The notes under the pieces were generated by a model. That model was not told where the DNA came from. It worked only from the letters and a program-made list of their open reading frames with translations, and ran no database searches. The translations under genes and the position numbers were made by a program. 64,000 nucleotides of DNA from Fulvia fulva (lineage: Eukaryota; Ascomycota; Dothideomycetes; Mycosphaerellales; Mycosphaerellaceae), in the NCBI RefSeq assembly GCF_020509005.1, contig NC_063012.1, forward strand, positions 7,750,001-7,814,000. Direction: 5' to 3'. Below are positions 44,550 to 56,500 of this stretch, piece after piece. How positions within the stretch are numbered: the first letter of the stretch is position 1; each line of letters starts with the position of its first letter.

Positions 44550-45397
44550 TTACATAGTATCATCATCATTCTTCCTCGGCGGATCGCCCCATCCAGCCCT
44601 CAGCGCACCCTCCAGATACATAGCCCCAGCCACAACACCATCCACAATCTTCACCCTCCCTCCCAGATCCTCGCCAAGAGCCTCAACGCAAGCCTCCCTC
44701 ACAGTACTATCCAACCCAGACATAGCAGCACACCCAAGACAAATCGCCTTCGCACCACTCTCCAACAACTTCTTCGTCGCAGCTTTCATCCTCCGATCAA
44801 CCTCCTCCTTGGGCGTAGAATGCAACTCATCAGCATTGAGCCCCGTCGTCTTCGTTCCCGCATACCGCTCCGGCTTCTCAACACCGAAAAGGTTCGCCAC
44901 AGCCTCGCCGAGGATCTCCTCCCACTGTGAGCCCGTAGACACGATCCCGAAGGAATCGTAGGTGTTGATGGATTGCAGACAGGTAGAGACTGACGCCTCA
45001 AAGATTCCGGTCACGGGTTTGTGGGAGCCTACCTTGGCAAGCTCGGAGCGGAGCTGGGGGACTAGAGGGTGTTGGGAGAAGCAGCAGACGAGGAAGGCGT
45101 CGTGGGATGAGAGCTGGGGTTTGAGGACGGGTAGACAATGTGCGGCTGAGGTGGCGGCGTCGTCTTCGTTGTTGATTGAAGGGACGCCGGATGGTGCGGT
45201 GAAGAATTCGAAGTGGGTCTGGCGCGCTGTTAGCTTTATGTGATATGGATCGAAACACTTTGCAGCTGAAGATATGTACTGACTCTGGTATACTTGAGGG
45301 ACTTGATGAGGGGCTGGAGAGCTTCAGTCATGGCTGTTGTGGTGTTGGGGTTGATGACGAGGATCGAGCGTTCATAGCGAGAGCCCATGGCTGTCAT
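44550..45397 (-). CDS. Asp/Glu/hydantoin racemase family protein (Dcg1-like)
   Basis: Exons 45397-45284 and 45218-44550 (65-bp GTCAGT..CAG intron, phase 0) give 260 residues, near the 244 of yeast Dcg1, a protein co-regulated with allantoin use. The start ILVINPNTTTAMTEAL is the family signature. Two catalytic-type cysteines are present: in FLVCCFSQHPL and in CLGCAAMSG, and GLNADEL and GTKTTGLNA lie between. The reaction in fungi is unproven; by family it racemises a hydantoin, aspartate or a related ureide. Expression may follow nitrogen-catabolite control, but no GATA cluster was looked for in detail. Confidence 0.85.
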
Positions 45398-46511
45398 GTT
45401 GGCCGATACGTAACTGGGCGAATGGTTGCGTGTTTGTTAGTGATATACGTCTAAGGTAGGTCGTCATATTTGAAGCTGGGTGTTATAGCTCCTGGGAGTG
45501 GAGAAGCTCTGTGCTGCCAGGATCTGATGACTTTTTTCGAACCTTCGGAGCACGCCGCAGCATTCGATGTATCACAGCAGTATGTCCAGTGATCATACTT
45601 GCCGTGGCCGCGGAATAGTACATGCGAGCGACAGCACGTCTGTCATCTCACTGTACGCATGGCCTAAGCAGACGGTTTGGACACCCTCAAGCCGCATCTC
45701 ATCACGGTGGCTGCCAAGCAGGGTCAAGCCATCCTATGCGTCTTCTCTGTTGCGTGAGGCTTGCTGGTCGATAGCCTTGAGATAGCTCATCAGCTCTGCG
45801 AACATTTCTGTGCAGTACTGTAGAGGCATCGAATCGGTGCACACAGCAACCGGTCCCTGAGCACTGCCACTCGTCTTCAGGCTAGACTAGTGTGGCGGCG
45901 CTAGGTTCGCGTAACGTCTCCTCGGCTTGCACTTTCCCAGTCACCCCCTGTAGTCGTGATCGCATGTTTCGTGTTCACAACGGTGAAGCTACAGCTCCTG
46001 TCGATACTACGGTCGTGATCATGGCAAGGAGAAAGATGGGACGACACCATGCTTCATCTAACTCGGCGGACTCTCCACACCGAACGGACGGGCAGAACGA
46101 GGGTCCCCAATCAGAGTGTTCGGTAGCGGCTTCCCTAGCGCGGGCGCACCTTTGATGGAGACTGTAGTGTGGTGTGGCACATGCAATCGTTTTGGAGGGC
46201 GCGTTCGACTTTCGCACAATTTCTAAGACAGGGCAACACCCCACTCCCGACACCTACGCCTACGCCTACGCCTACGCCTACGCCTACGCCATCCTCATCA
46301 CAGGCGCCGACCGTATACACTCGCTTTGGGACATCAGATCGCACGGTGGCATTGCAAGAGCTTGGACACAACGTGGACGCCGCTGCTGCTTGGGCATCAG
46401 CGTCCAGGTCTGGCATAGAGACTACATACATTTCCGCCGCAACTTGGAACACGCCGAGTCCGATGACGAGCCCGGGCGCGAGCTGGCGTGCATGCGAGGA
46501 CCGCTAAGTCC
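45398..46511. other. divergent intergenic region, racemase / cch1
   Basis: About 1.1 kb between the start of the racemase-like gene and cch1, with no supported gene. It contains a hexanucleotide repeat (46253-46288). The frames that cross it on both strands are made by that repeat. Confidence 0.4.
46253..46288. repeat. (CCTACG)6 hexanucleotide repeat
   Basis: Six perfect CCTACG copies about 220 bp upstream of the cch1 start codon. It lies in the presumed 5' UTR or core promoter and could vary in length between strains. Confidence 0.9.
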
Positions 46512-49500
46512 ATGGCCGATGAATCGGCGCATCGCCGCAACCAGTCCGCCAGCAATGCCATCCCACTGCAGACCCTCACCAGCAATGGTGCCTCTGAGCG
46601 GACTGGAGGCCTGGACAGGAACGAGCCCCATCGCCGCACTCTCAGCGATCGTGGACGAGACTTCCTCAGAGTCGGCCGATCAAGCGCGGGTAACAGACGG
46701 CAGGCGCCGTACAGTCCCATCCACGACCAAGACGAAGGCTCTCCTACACCAGGCTCCCGAAACGCAGCGCGCCCTACGATCGCGTTCGTCACGACACCCT
46801 CCGGCCAGCACGAGCGCATACCGGACGAAGATGACGAGACACAGCCCTTGTCGCCCATCGCGGATAGAGGCGCGTTCCAGAGTGCCATCGGATTCGCAGG
46901 ACTACAGCACGTCTCATCAGACCACCTGGACGACGATGATGACATAGACGACACACCGCCAACGCCCTCACGATCCTCTCGTGCGACCTTGGACAGCCTT
47001 CCTCCGATTCAGACTCGACGCAGCGCAGATGATATGGTCTCCGTGCAGCTAGACGATGGACCCGCCTTCTTCTCTCCAGGAGTTGCCGATGAGGACGACA
47101 CTGTACCGCTGACAGACTCATCGAGGCTTCGGCCATCAATTGTGGAGGTGCAGAACACACCCACGGGTCAGCGTCACGACCGGCAAAGGAGCAGGGCAGG
47201 CTCAGCACTCAGTGGCCTGAGTGTACGCTTTGGGGCGTCTCCATCTGGGCAGAGCGGACGCTCAAGAGGCAATTCGAGACTAGGCGATGATTTGACAGAT
47301 CTCAGCGCAACACCGTCAAGCAGGGGCACATACCTGTCTCCCTTAGGCGAGTCGCCCTTGCAGCGAACAGGCACAATGCTTCGGAAGATGTCCCAGCGTG
47401 TGGTGAATCTGAGTAACGAGACCGAGCCTGTGGAAAGAACTACGCCACGAAAATCGGTTGTACCGCCGCCGGAAGATCTCAACGAGGCTGCCTTGGACGG
47501 CACAGCGCCTCCTCGATCCCCCGCGAGCGAGAAACGGCCTTCAATCGTCGAAGATTCAAGCCCACCTCTTCAGCTTCCCCCGAGCGACCGGAACCCATTG
47601 AGGGGCAAGTCACTTGGATTGTTCTCTCAGGACAGCAGGGTTCGGCAGTCACTTCTGGAATTCCTCGTGCATCCGTTCGTGGAGCCGGTCATTCTCGTTC
47701 TCATTGTTATCCAAACCATCGTCCTGGCAATTGAGTCAGCGCCAAATGTTTACCTGGATCCGCGGCCCCAGAACTGGGATAACAATTGGAGCGATTGGCT
47801 GATTCTGAGCATATTCATCGTCTATACCATCGAGATAGGAATCAAAATCGTGGTTTCGGGCTTTCTATTCAATCCTACAGAGTACAGCACCATAGATCGA
47901 AGCATCGGGATCAGGGAGGCACTCAAGAAAAAAGCTGATGCCATGTTCGCGCTGCATCGTAAGGACTCGAAAAAGGGCCTGCACGAGCAGGTCATAGAGC
48001 CTCATGCACCAGCACCAGACTCTCTGCTCCGAACCTTTACGACTCATGATATCGACGAGATCCCTGGCGGTTCGAGACAGGCACAGAAAAAGCGCCTCGC
48101 ATATCGCGCCTTCTTGCGACATTCCTTCAATCGTCTTGATTTCGTGGCCGTGGTGTCGTTCTGGATCAGCTTCGTGTTGGGTTCCGCGGGGATAGAGTAT
48201 CAGCACCAGCTGTACGTCTTCCGGATGATGAGCTGTCTTCGCATATTGCGACTCCTGGGCATCACCAGCGGCACGTCCGTAATCCTCCGTAGTCTGAAGC
48301 GGGCGGCGCCGATGCTGATCAACATAGCATTCTTGATTGGATTCTTCTGGCTACTGTTCTCGATTGTGGGAGTGCAGAGCTTCAAATCTAGTCTGCGCAG
48401 ACAATGCACCTATATTGGGCCGGCTGGGGTCGGGAACAACACTCAGGACCAACCACCGCCTGCAGGAAATTTCCAATTTTGCGGCGGCTATCTCTCAGAC
48501 AATGGCACGGCCATGCCATGGCTGAAGTCAGATGGTACACCTGGCACTACTGAACACAAAGGCGTTCTATGCCCGCAAGGCTCGCTTTGCCTGGAAGGCA
48601 CGAATCCATACAATGCTACGATCAGCTTCGACAATATCTTCCAGTCTGCCGAATTGGTCTTCGTGATCATGACCTCGAACACCTTTACAGACATCATGTA
48701 CTTCCTGACTGATTCGGATTACCTCGCCGCGGCTCTTTTCTTCGCCTTCGGAATCATCTTCCTGACCTTTTGGCTGATTTCGCTGCTGATAGCCGTCATC
48801 ACAGCTTCCTTCCAGGTCATCCGCGAAGAGAGCAGGAGCAGCGCTTTCATGGCCGAAGATGAACCTGCTGAAGGGGCTCTCAGTAATACTGAAAGTGCGG
48901 ACGGGGCCGTCAAGCGCCAGCCACCCGTGTCAGCGATCAAACGTGCCTACCAAAAATGCTACTGGGTCTGGATCGTTATCATCGTCTTCGATCTGGTCGT
49001 TCAGAGTCTGCGGACAGATACCATGGGGAAATTCACAAAAGAGCTGCTCTTCTGGGTAGAGCTGATCGTAACTTTCGTCCTAGTCTTCGAGATTGTGTTT
49101 CGCTTCATCTCCGACTGGCGAGATTTCCGTCACCACAGACGAAACTGGTTCGATCTCTTCCTCGCGATCATGACCACGATCATCCAGCTGCCACCCATTC
49201 GGAACTCCGGCCAGCCATACGCATGGCTCACAGTATTTCAGATACTGCGCATCTACCGCGTGGTTCTGGCAGTCCAGATGACGCGAGACCTTATCATGCT
49301 CGTATTGCGACACGTTTCTGGTGTGGCTAACCTCATCCTATTTGTGTTCCTCTTGACATTCCTCGCGGCCATATTTGCAGCACAACTGTTTCGGGGCCAG
49401 CTTCCAATACTCGACGATCAGGGCAACTACATTCAGGTCAATTTCGCCACGATCTTCAACGCCTTTCTCGGCATGTACCAGGTCCTTTCTAGTGAAAATT

Positions 49501-52500
49501 GGACCACGGTCATGTACAACGTGGCGCGATTCGACAAGCAATACGGCACCGCTTGGATAGCTGCCACCTTCTTCATCATCTGGTTCATTCTAGCCAACTT
49601 CATTGTCCTGAACATGTTCATTGCTGTCATTCAAGAAAACTTTGACGTCTCGGAAGATCAGAAGCGCATGCAGCAGGTCAGGATGTTCCTCCAGCGGAAA
49701 GAACTTGGTAACAACAGTGGTGGTACCCTCTCGCTGTCGACGATTTTCAAGTTCGGCATGGTGAAACGGCAAGACCCGCTGGATTTTGGATCAGCAGCCA
49801 CGGAGATGTTGCTGAAGGACGCTGTTGTACGAGACTTCCTGGACGAGCAGATGGACGATGATGGGCAGCTCAAACGTACCGGAACTAACAATCTCCTGTC
49901 TGCGTCCACTCTCAACTTGGTTAAGCAGCCGGCTGGCTGGGGCAAGTGGCTAAAGGAGAAGCTGTCGAAGCACCTGCTCGATCGCGAACCGAACCCATTT
50001 TATTCTCGATTGCAGTTGACCAAGCCGTACGAAGAGCTTGATCCTCGAGCTCTGGCCAAAGAAGTCGTTAGTGCCGCCGAGCAACGCAAGGTCTCTCAGC
50101 GAGAATTTCTTCGCCGTCATCCGAAGTACAATGTCTCGCTGTACATGTTCAGTCCCGACAACCCGCTTCGGAAGTTCTGCATGCGCATTGTTGGGCCTGG
50201 CCGCGGCGATCGCATCCAGGGTGTGCAACCAAATCCAACCATCTGGTATTCCTTCTCGGCTTTCATATACGCAGCTATTGTCGGCATGGTTCTGCTTGCC
50301 TGCGTCACTACACCTCTCTTCCAGTTGGAGTACTTCAAGAAATATCCCGATGCAAGCGACAAATATAATTGGTTCGTGTACACCGACATAGGTTTTGCGG
50401 CCCTCTTCACCGTGGAAGCCATCATCAAGGTTATCGCAGACGGTTTCTGGTTCACACCATGTGCCTACTTCCGCAGCTCCTGGGGTTTCATCGATGGCGT
50501 TGTGCTTGTCACGCTCTGGGTGAACGTCATAACCTCCCTATACGACCCTAGCAGTGGCTCGCGGGCGGTTGGCGCATTCAAAGCCTTCAGGGCGCTGAGG
50601 CTGCTAAACGTCAGCGACAGCGCACGAGACACGTTCCATTCAGTAATCGTACTGGGTGGCTGGAAAGTCCTCAGTGCCGCCTTTGTCTCATTGAGCTTGC
50701 TCATACCCTTCGCCATCTATGGTCTGAACCTCTTCGCGGGAAAGATGGCATGGTGCAACGACTGGCAGGAATACGATGTGCACAATCTCACCGACTGTGT
50801 TGGTGAGTCGGTCTTCTCCCCAATTGGATACGACATGCTCGCCCCTCGGAGAGTCGCACCCGTTAACTACGCTTACGACTTCGATTCGTTTGGTGACGCT
50901 CTCTTCATTTTGTTCCAGGTCGTCTCGCAAGAAGGCTGGGTCGACCTTATGTGGAGCGCACAATCGATCACTGGCGTGTTTACTCAGCCAGCATGGTTCG
51001 CATCCCAAGGCAATGCGGTCTTCTTCGTGCTCTTCAACTTGCTTGGCGCGGTCTTCGTGCTCACGCTGTTCGTTTCAGTGTTCATGCGAAACTACACTGA
51101 ACAGACTGGGGTCGCTTTCCTGACCTCAGACCAGCGGTCATGGCTCGAGTTACGCAAGCTCCTACGTCAGGTGGCACCATCGAAACGGCCAAATCGGCAG
51201 AAACGGCGACTGTCATGGCAAGAATGGTGTTATCGCCGTGCAGTGACCAAGAATGGCCGCTGGCAACGAAGCATCACAGGCATTTTGATCGCCCATCTTA
51301 TCTTGCTCTGTTTGGAATGGTATCCAGAACCGGAAGCTTGGGCCCTCACGAGGATGTGCATATTCTTCATCTTCATGCTGTTCTACATTGCCAACATTGT
51401 CATCCGTATAGCTGGCTTATCCTGGTTCCGATTTCGAAAGAGTGCTTGGGACATGTACTCAATCGTGGTGGTTTTTGGTGCCATGGTCACCTCCATCGTT
51501 GTGTTTGGAGATCTGAGCAACGGCGTCTACGCCCAGACGCATAAGTTGTTCCTGGTAGCAGTCGCGTTGCTGCTGATTCCACGCAACAACCAGCTGGACC
51601 AGCTTTTCAAAACGGCAGCGGCGAGTTTTAGCGCGATCGCAAATCTGCTGGCCACCTGGTTCGTGCTCTTCCTCGTGTACGCCATAGCCTTCACGCAGAC
51701 CTTCGGCCTGACGCGCTTTGGACCGAATGAGAGCGACAACGTCAATTTCCGGACAGTGCCCAAGGCCTTGATCCTGTTATTCAAGATGAGTGTTGGTGAG
51801 AGCTGGAATCAGCACATGATGGATTTTGCCAACATCGAACCCCCCTACTGCACCGTGTCAGAGCACTACTACGAAGGTGACTGCGGAAGCAAGCAGTGGG
51901 CATATGCGCTTTTTGTGTCCTGGAACATCATCAGCATGTACATTTTCGTGAATTTGTTCATCTCGTTGATATACGAGAGCTTCTCATACGTGTACCAGAG
52001 AAGCAGTGGCCTATCGATCATCAGCCGGGAGGAGATCCGCCGGTTCAAGCAAGCATGGGCAGAGTATGATCCGAACGGCACAGGCTTCATCTCCAAAGAT
52101 GTGTTTCCCAGGTTTCTGGGTGAGCTTTCAGGCATATTCGAGATGCGTATCTACGACGGCGATTTTACCATCAGCAACTTGATCAACGATTGCAGAGTGG
52201 GCCCCAGGAGGGCTTCACAACTGCCTCTTGATGGAGAATCATCGAACCCGGACATCGATCTCGCCAAACTCAACCGACGACTGGCCGAGCTCCCAGTGGG
52301 CGAGATCCAAAGGCGCAGAGCACGCATGAATACGTTCTACGAAGAGGTGCTGGTGTCGGCAGATCCTGATCGCGGGATCGCCTTCAATGCGCTGCTGATG
52401 ATTCTGGCGCATTACAAAGTGATTAATGACAACAAGAGTCTGCGACTGGAAGAATTCTTGAGACGAAGAGCAAGGTTACAGCGCGTGGAAGAGGCAGTCA

Positions 52501-53114
52501 ACCGTAACATCGTTGTTGGTTTCTTCGACACGCTTTACTGGACGAGAAAATTCAAGCGACACTTGGATGCGAAGAAGGACGCGCGCATGACGATGATACC
52601 CTCGTTTGGCGTGCCTGAAATCCTGGTACAAGATGAGGGTGGCGACGACATTACGCAAGCTCGCAAAGTCGACGTCCCTGCCGTGAGTGTGACACCCGTT
52701 GACCATAATCCGAATGACACTGCGGAGGCGCTAGGCATTGGACGCGCACCACCAGGCGATTCAAGCCCAAACACGGCTTTTAGGGACAGAAGCAGCTCGA
52801 TCCAGCTTTCGCCTGTCGCATCGCCCACGCGTGAAGGGTTCAATCTGTCTCCTCGACATCGTCCAACTGCTTCAAGCAGCAGCATACAGCCAGATTGGCA
52901 TTTCGCAGCTGCCATGGAAGGAGTTGCCAGGCCTTCTCCTCCAGGTAGCCCGGGATTGAGCGATGCAGATGCTTCAGCAGCCCGAAGTCGGGCTAACAGC
53001 GCAGTCAGTCAACACGATATGCTGGGCATGTTCCAGGACAGCGCGTGGGGGCAGTCGATGAGGAGGAGCTTCACGACAAAACGCCCGGATGACCAACGCA
53101 GGCCTTCATCATGA
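46512..53114 (+). CDS. cch1: voltage-gated high-affinity calcium channel alpha subunit Cch1
   Basis: Homolog of yeast Cch1, which with Mid1 forms the plasma-membrane high-affinity calcium system used under ER stress, mating and alkali stress. One exon, 2200 residues (yeast 2039). Four six-helix repeats are visible. S4-type helices include RMMSCLRILRLLG (I), LRIYRVVLAVQM (II) and FRALRLLNV (III); repeat IV's is weak. The pore loops give the filter Asn-Glu-Glu-Glu (about residues 723, 995, 1474 and 1763), the Asn in repeat I being the known fungal state. After repeat IV comes an EF-hand-like loop (YDPNGTGFISKDVF) and a disordered tail. The N-terminal 380 residues are disordered and probably cytosolic. 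An in-frame ATG eight codons upstream exists; I chose the Met before ADESAHRRN. Confidence 0.94.
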   Translation: MADESAHRRNQSASNAIPLQTLTSNGASERTGGLDRNEPHRRTLSDRGRDFLRVGRSSAGNRRQAPYSPIHDQDEGSPTPGSRNAARPTIAFVTTPSGQHERIPDEDDETQPLSPIADRGAFQSAIGFAGLQHVSSDHLDDDDDIDDTPPTPSRSSRATLDSLPPIQTRRSADDMVSVQLDDGPAFFSPGVADEDDTVPLTDSSRLRPSIVEVQNTPTGQRHDRQRSRAGSALSGLSVRFGASPSGQSGRSRGNSRLGDDLTDLSATPSSRGTYLSPLGESPLQRTGTMLRKMSQRVVNLSNETEPVERTTPRKSVVPPPEDLNEAALDGTAPPRSPASEKRPSIVEDSSPPLQLPPSDRNPLRGKSLGLFSQDSRVRQSLLEFLVHPFVEPVILVLIVIQTIVLAIESAPNVYLDPRPQNWDNNWSDWLILSIFIVYTIEIGIKIVVSGFLFNPTEYSTIDRSIGIREALKKKADAMFALHRKDSKKGLHEQVIEPHAPAPDSLLRTFTTHDIDEIPGGSRQAQKKRLAYRAFLRHSFNRLDFVAVVSFWISFVLGSAGIEYQHQLYVFRMMSCLRILRLLGITSGTSVILRSLKRAAPMLINIAFLIGFFWLLFSIVGVQSFKSSLRRQCTYIGPAGVGNNTQDQPPPAGNFQFCGGYLSDNGTAMPWLKSDGTPGTTEHKGVLCPQGSLCLEGTNPYNATISFDNIFQSAELVFVIMTSNTFTDIMYFLTDSDYLAAALFFAFGIIFLTFWLISLLIAVITASFQVIREESRSSAFMAEDEPAEGALSNTESADGAVKRQPPVSAIKRAYQKCYWVWIVIIVFDLVVQSLRTDTMGKFTKELLFWVELIVTFVLVFEIVFRFISDWRDFRHHRRNWFDLFLAIMTTIIQLPPIRNSGQPYAWLTVFQILRIYRVVLAVQMTRDLIMLVLRHVSGVANLILFVFLLTFLAAIFAAQLFRGQLPILDDQGNYIQVNFATIFNAFLGMYQVLSSENWTTVMYNVARFDKQYGTAWIAATFFIIWFILANFIVLNMFIAVIQENFDVSEDQKRMQQVRMFLQRKELGNNSGGTLSLSTIFKFGMVKRQDPLDFGSAATEMLLKDAVVRDFLDEQMDDDGQLKRTGTNNLLSASTLNLVKQPAGWGKWLKEKLSKHLLDREPNPFYSRLQLTKPYEELDPRALAKEVVSAAEQRKVSQREFLRRHPKYNVSLYMFSPDNPLRKFCMRIVGPGRGDRIQGVQPNPTIWYSFSAFIYAAIVGMVLLACVTTPLFQLEYFKKYPDASDKYNWFVYTDIGFAALFTVEAIIKVIADGFWFTPCAYFRSSWGFIDGVVLVTLWVNVITSLYDPSSGSRAVGAFKAFRALRLLNVSDSARDTFHSVIVLGGWKVLSAAFVSLSLLIPFAIYGLNLFAGKMAWCNDWQEYDVHNLTDCVGESVFSPIGYDMLAPRRVAPVNYAYDFDSFGDALFILFQVVSQEGWVDLMWSAQSITGVFTQPAWFASQGNAVFFVLFNLLGAVFVLTLFVSVFMRNYTEQTGVAFLTSDQRSWLELRKLLRQVAPSKRPNRQKRRLSWQEWCYRRAVTKNGRWQRSITGILIAHLILLCLEWYPEPEAWALTRMCIFFIFMLFYIANIVIRIAGLSWFRFRKSAWDMYSIVVVFGAMVTSIVVFGDLSNGVYAQTHKLFLVAVALLLIPRNNQLDQLFKTAAASFSAIANLLATWFVLFLVYAIAFTQTFGLTRFGPNESDNVNFRTVPKALILLFKMSVGESWNQHMMDFANIEPPYCTVSEHYYEGDCGSKQWAYALFVSWNIISMYIFVNLFISLIYESFSYVYQRSSGLSIISREEIRRFKQAWAEYDPNGTGFISKDVFPRFLGELSGIFEMRIYDGDFTISNLINDCRVGPRRASQLPLDGESSNPDIDLAKLNRRLAELPVGEIQRRRARMNTFYEEVLVSADPDRGIAFNALLMILAHYKVINDNKSLRLEEFLRRRARLQRVEEAVNRNIVVGFFDTLYWTRKFKRHLDAKKDARMTMIPSFGVPEILVQDEGGDDITQARKVDVPAVSVTPVDHNPNDTAEALGIGRAPPGDSSPNTAFRDRSSSIQLSPVASPTREGFNLSPRHRPTASSSSIQPDWHFAAAMEGVARPSPPGSPGLSDADASAARSRANSAVSQHDMLGMFQDSAWGQSMRRSFTTKRPDDQRRPSS

Positions 53115-53596
53115 GACGTTGGATGCAGAGGTCAGGTTCGAAGATACGGGGTCAACGGCGTTTGTGGTGTACTATGGGGAGAGTGGTACAATAGATGTCT
53201 GCTATGAGTACCATGGAGCAATGGTCGAGAGATACCCTGGCGGACCTGGTAAAGCGAGGATTCGTCGCCTGATGGACGAGTAATGTGTGGGAGGTTGGGT
53301 ATTGTGCCTTGCTATGGTATGGCACAAGCATAGCGGCGGCGTTTTTGATGTTTCGGAAGATAGCATCAAAGCAAATTCTTTTTCATGTGTAATGCTGTGA
53401 ATCGGGTCCAGGACACGTTCATCTTTTGTTATGTGTTTGGGACATCAACGCAGCGCAGTATGCTGCGCATATAGTCTATGTTGATCTGGTCCCCGCTCAG
53501 AGAGCAGCCTCCACCTCTCGAAGCACCAGTACTCTCACACACCTCCTCACAGCATATAATGCATCCACTACGCACGGCAGCTCGTGCGCACAGAGG
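53115..53596. other. intergenic: 3' UTR of cch1 and promoter of mdm1
   Basis: About 480 bp without a supported gene. A 64-codon frame at 53089-53283 overlaps the cch1 end in another frame, has no motif and is not called. The stretch close to 53597 is CT-rich, like a fungal leader. Confidence 0.4.
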
Positions 53597-56500
53597 ATGC
53601 CCCTCGTCGACGGCAAATATGCCATCGCATCGGCCGTAGTCGCATTCGTCAGCTGGGCGCTGCTCACGGATCTGCTCCCAACACTGCGCTATGTCCCGCA
53701 CGCCTTCATCGCCGGCACGCTGAGCGCCATCTTGGGCGCCCTGTACCTGATCGCGACCACTTCCAGGGGGGCCATACACGCGCGGAGGAAAGATGAGGGA
53801 GCATACGCACCGCCGCGGCTGGCCTTTGCGGTGCGCGGTGTCTGGGAAGAGGAGAAGGCGGCGCTGAAGGGACGCGAGGAATACCGACGGCCGACAATCT
53901 TCCCTGAAGCACTGCACTTCTCCAAGGCGGTGGACGCTCTGCTCGATCTCATGCTGCGCGACTATGTGACCAGCTGGTATGGAAACATCAGCAAACGTCC
54001 GCTGTTCCAGCATGAGATCGACCGCTGCATTCGGGCTGTGCTGCTGTCCATCGCCGCCAGATTGACAGAGCTGGACATCGTCGAGCTAGGCATATCACGG
54101 GCGATGCCCATCATGACCTCGCATCTCAACGACTTCTACGATGCGGAACGCGCTGTGAGAGGGAAGGATCTCTCGAATAATGTCACCGAGAGCGACGAGC
54201 TGAACACTGCCATTGCGAGCAAATACAGAGGCGGGAAGCTACATCCCGTCGCTGCCTTGTCTCGGTCAGATACTGGCGCCTCGTCGCAGGTCCACTTGCG
54301 AGAGCTGATTGAGAAGATCCTCCCCGCTGTGCTGCCTTCCAACATGAAGACCAGTCCCGCTGTAACTGCTCTGATCCGCGAGATTGTCACATGCGCGGTG
54401 CTAGCCCCGATCATCAACATGCTCGCTGACCCGGATACCTGGAATCAAATGATTGTCAACTATGGCGGTGCTACACTCCAGGATCGGAAGACTGTACGGA
54501 GAGTGCGTGCCGCACTAGACCAACATGCTCCAGCATCTGCCCGTGCCACCAGAAGCAGTCAATTTCCACGTTTACGACCATACGACAGTGAGCGTCAGTT
54601 TGAGCGTTTCATTCGATCCATCAGGCACGTCAGCACCCTCATCGATGCTAGACGGTTCCGCAGCGAGGTCATGAGCCAGCTTCGACGCGATGCGCAGCTC
54701 GGGGATCAGGATGTTGCGTATTTGCGCCGGCTCGAGACTGGACGGCGTCTTCTCGATCAAAGAATTGCCACTCTGTCTAAACCTGGCAACGGTCCCGCCA
54801 AACAACGGCCAGCTCTGGCTGGCCAGCCTTCGACGGGTGGCGAACATGCCACCACTCGGAAGCGTAAGGCGTCCCTTCGCGAGGTCATCTACGATGCCGC
54901 TGGCCTGAGCTACTTCATGGAATACATGGACCGCCAACGGCTGATGAAGTTGGTTCAGTTTTACCTCGTTGTAGACGGCTTCCGAGGTCCACTCGAAGGA
55001 GACGTTGATGAGTCGCCTCCCAGCGTTGCCACAGACCCTGAACGCATGAACATAGCACAGATGTATGCAGAGTATCTAAGCAAGCGTGAGCTTCAGGTAC
55101 CGGAGGATGTTCTCAAACCTGTGAAACAGTATCTCAAAGCAGGCTCGAAAGCAAACACCTCAGACTATGTGCATGCTCGAAGAGCCGTGCTGCAGACGCA
55201 GACGAGAGCATACAACATTATGAAAGAGGAGCACTTCGAAGCCTTCAAGCGATCAGACCTCTTCTACAAATGGCTGGCCATCGACGACAATCCAGCATTG
55301 GCAGCTGCTTCCAACGCTCGCGAAGCTGAGTCTCGATCTGCGCACAGCGCCGTCACGAGCGAGGACTCGCCTGTGCTCTCTCGCCGGCCACAGCTGAACT
55401 GCTTACAGAAGGAGCCCGAGCTTAGAAGGGCCGTGCTGTCTTCCACTGACCTCAAGGCAAGTGCACGCGCAACTTCGAGTAGCAGCTTGTTCAGCGACAC
55501 CCCGCGCCGCTCTTTAGATGACACCACTGCTAGTAGCCGCCCCTCACTCTTCGATGATGACATGGACGATGGCGCAATGATCAATTCTACATCCAGCCTA
55601 CGAAGCTATGAATCCGATGGCGAGTCAGCTCGGCATGCCCAAGAAGAGGCAAAAGCTGTCCGAGAGATGGAGTCAGCCCTTGAGAATATCGTAGGGAACG
55701 GTCACGATGGCGATTCCTTATTCTCCGAGACAACAGGAAGAAGATCTGTGGACGACATTGAAAGGCACCCATCTCCAGACATCCCGCAGCGACCCTCACT
55801 GCCGTCGCATTTGTCGTCCGAACGGGGTAAGCCTAGCATTGCGTCTCTTGGCCTAGTCGGTGCTCCTTCTAGCAGAGGCGTGTTTGTTGACGATCTTTTC
55901 GGTGACGAGAGCGAGAAGTTTGCAGAGGACGAGCGCGAAGACTCGAACGGACCAGACGACAGTGGTGATGACAAAGTACAGGAAGCTGCACCAGGCGATC
56001 TTGGCTTAGCAGAAGCCATCGATGTGCTCAATGCCGAGATAGAGAGGCTCAACGCACAGCGTAACGTGCTAGACTCGTTGACGGCGAAAGCTGAACTCAC
56101 CAATAACGCTGCTGAGCTTCGAATCTTGCGCAAGTCAGAGCAAAGTTTGCAGCGTGAGATCAAGCGGAAGGAGATGCAGAAGCGGCAGTACGTTGTGCAA
56201 GAGAGTGACAACAGTCTGTATGGTCGTGCAGCGATCAGTATCAAGTCTGTCATGGTCGGTCGTGAGGAAGACGGACATGAGTTTGCGTTATATGTGATCG
56301 AAGTCCGCAGACAGGCTGGGGAGCAAATGCCGTCGGCCACTTGGGCAGTCACACGGAGGTACAGCCAGTTCCATGAGCTGCACAAACGACTCAAGGCGCG
56401 CTTTCCCAACGTCAAGGACCTCGATTTCCCACGACGTCAAACACTTTTCACCCTGCAAAAGGACTTCCTGCAGAAGCGCCGTGCTACGCTGGAACGTTAT

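Noticed and set aside
44449..44961. 170-codon plus-strand frame opposite the racemase gene
   Set aside because: Shadow of the minus-strand coding exon; Ser/Pro-rich composition follows from the codon pattern of the real gene.
53089..53283. 64-codon plus-strand frame that overlaps the cch1 stop
   Set aside because: Different frame from cch1, no motif, and a splice that would reach it is not visible; probably 3' UTR.
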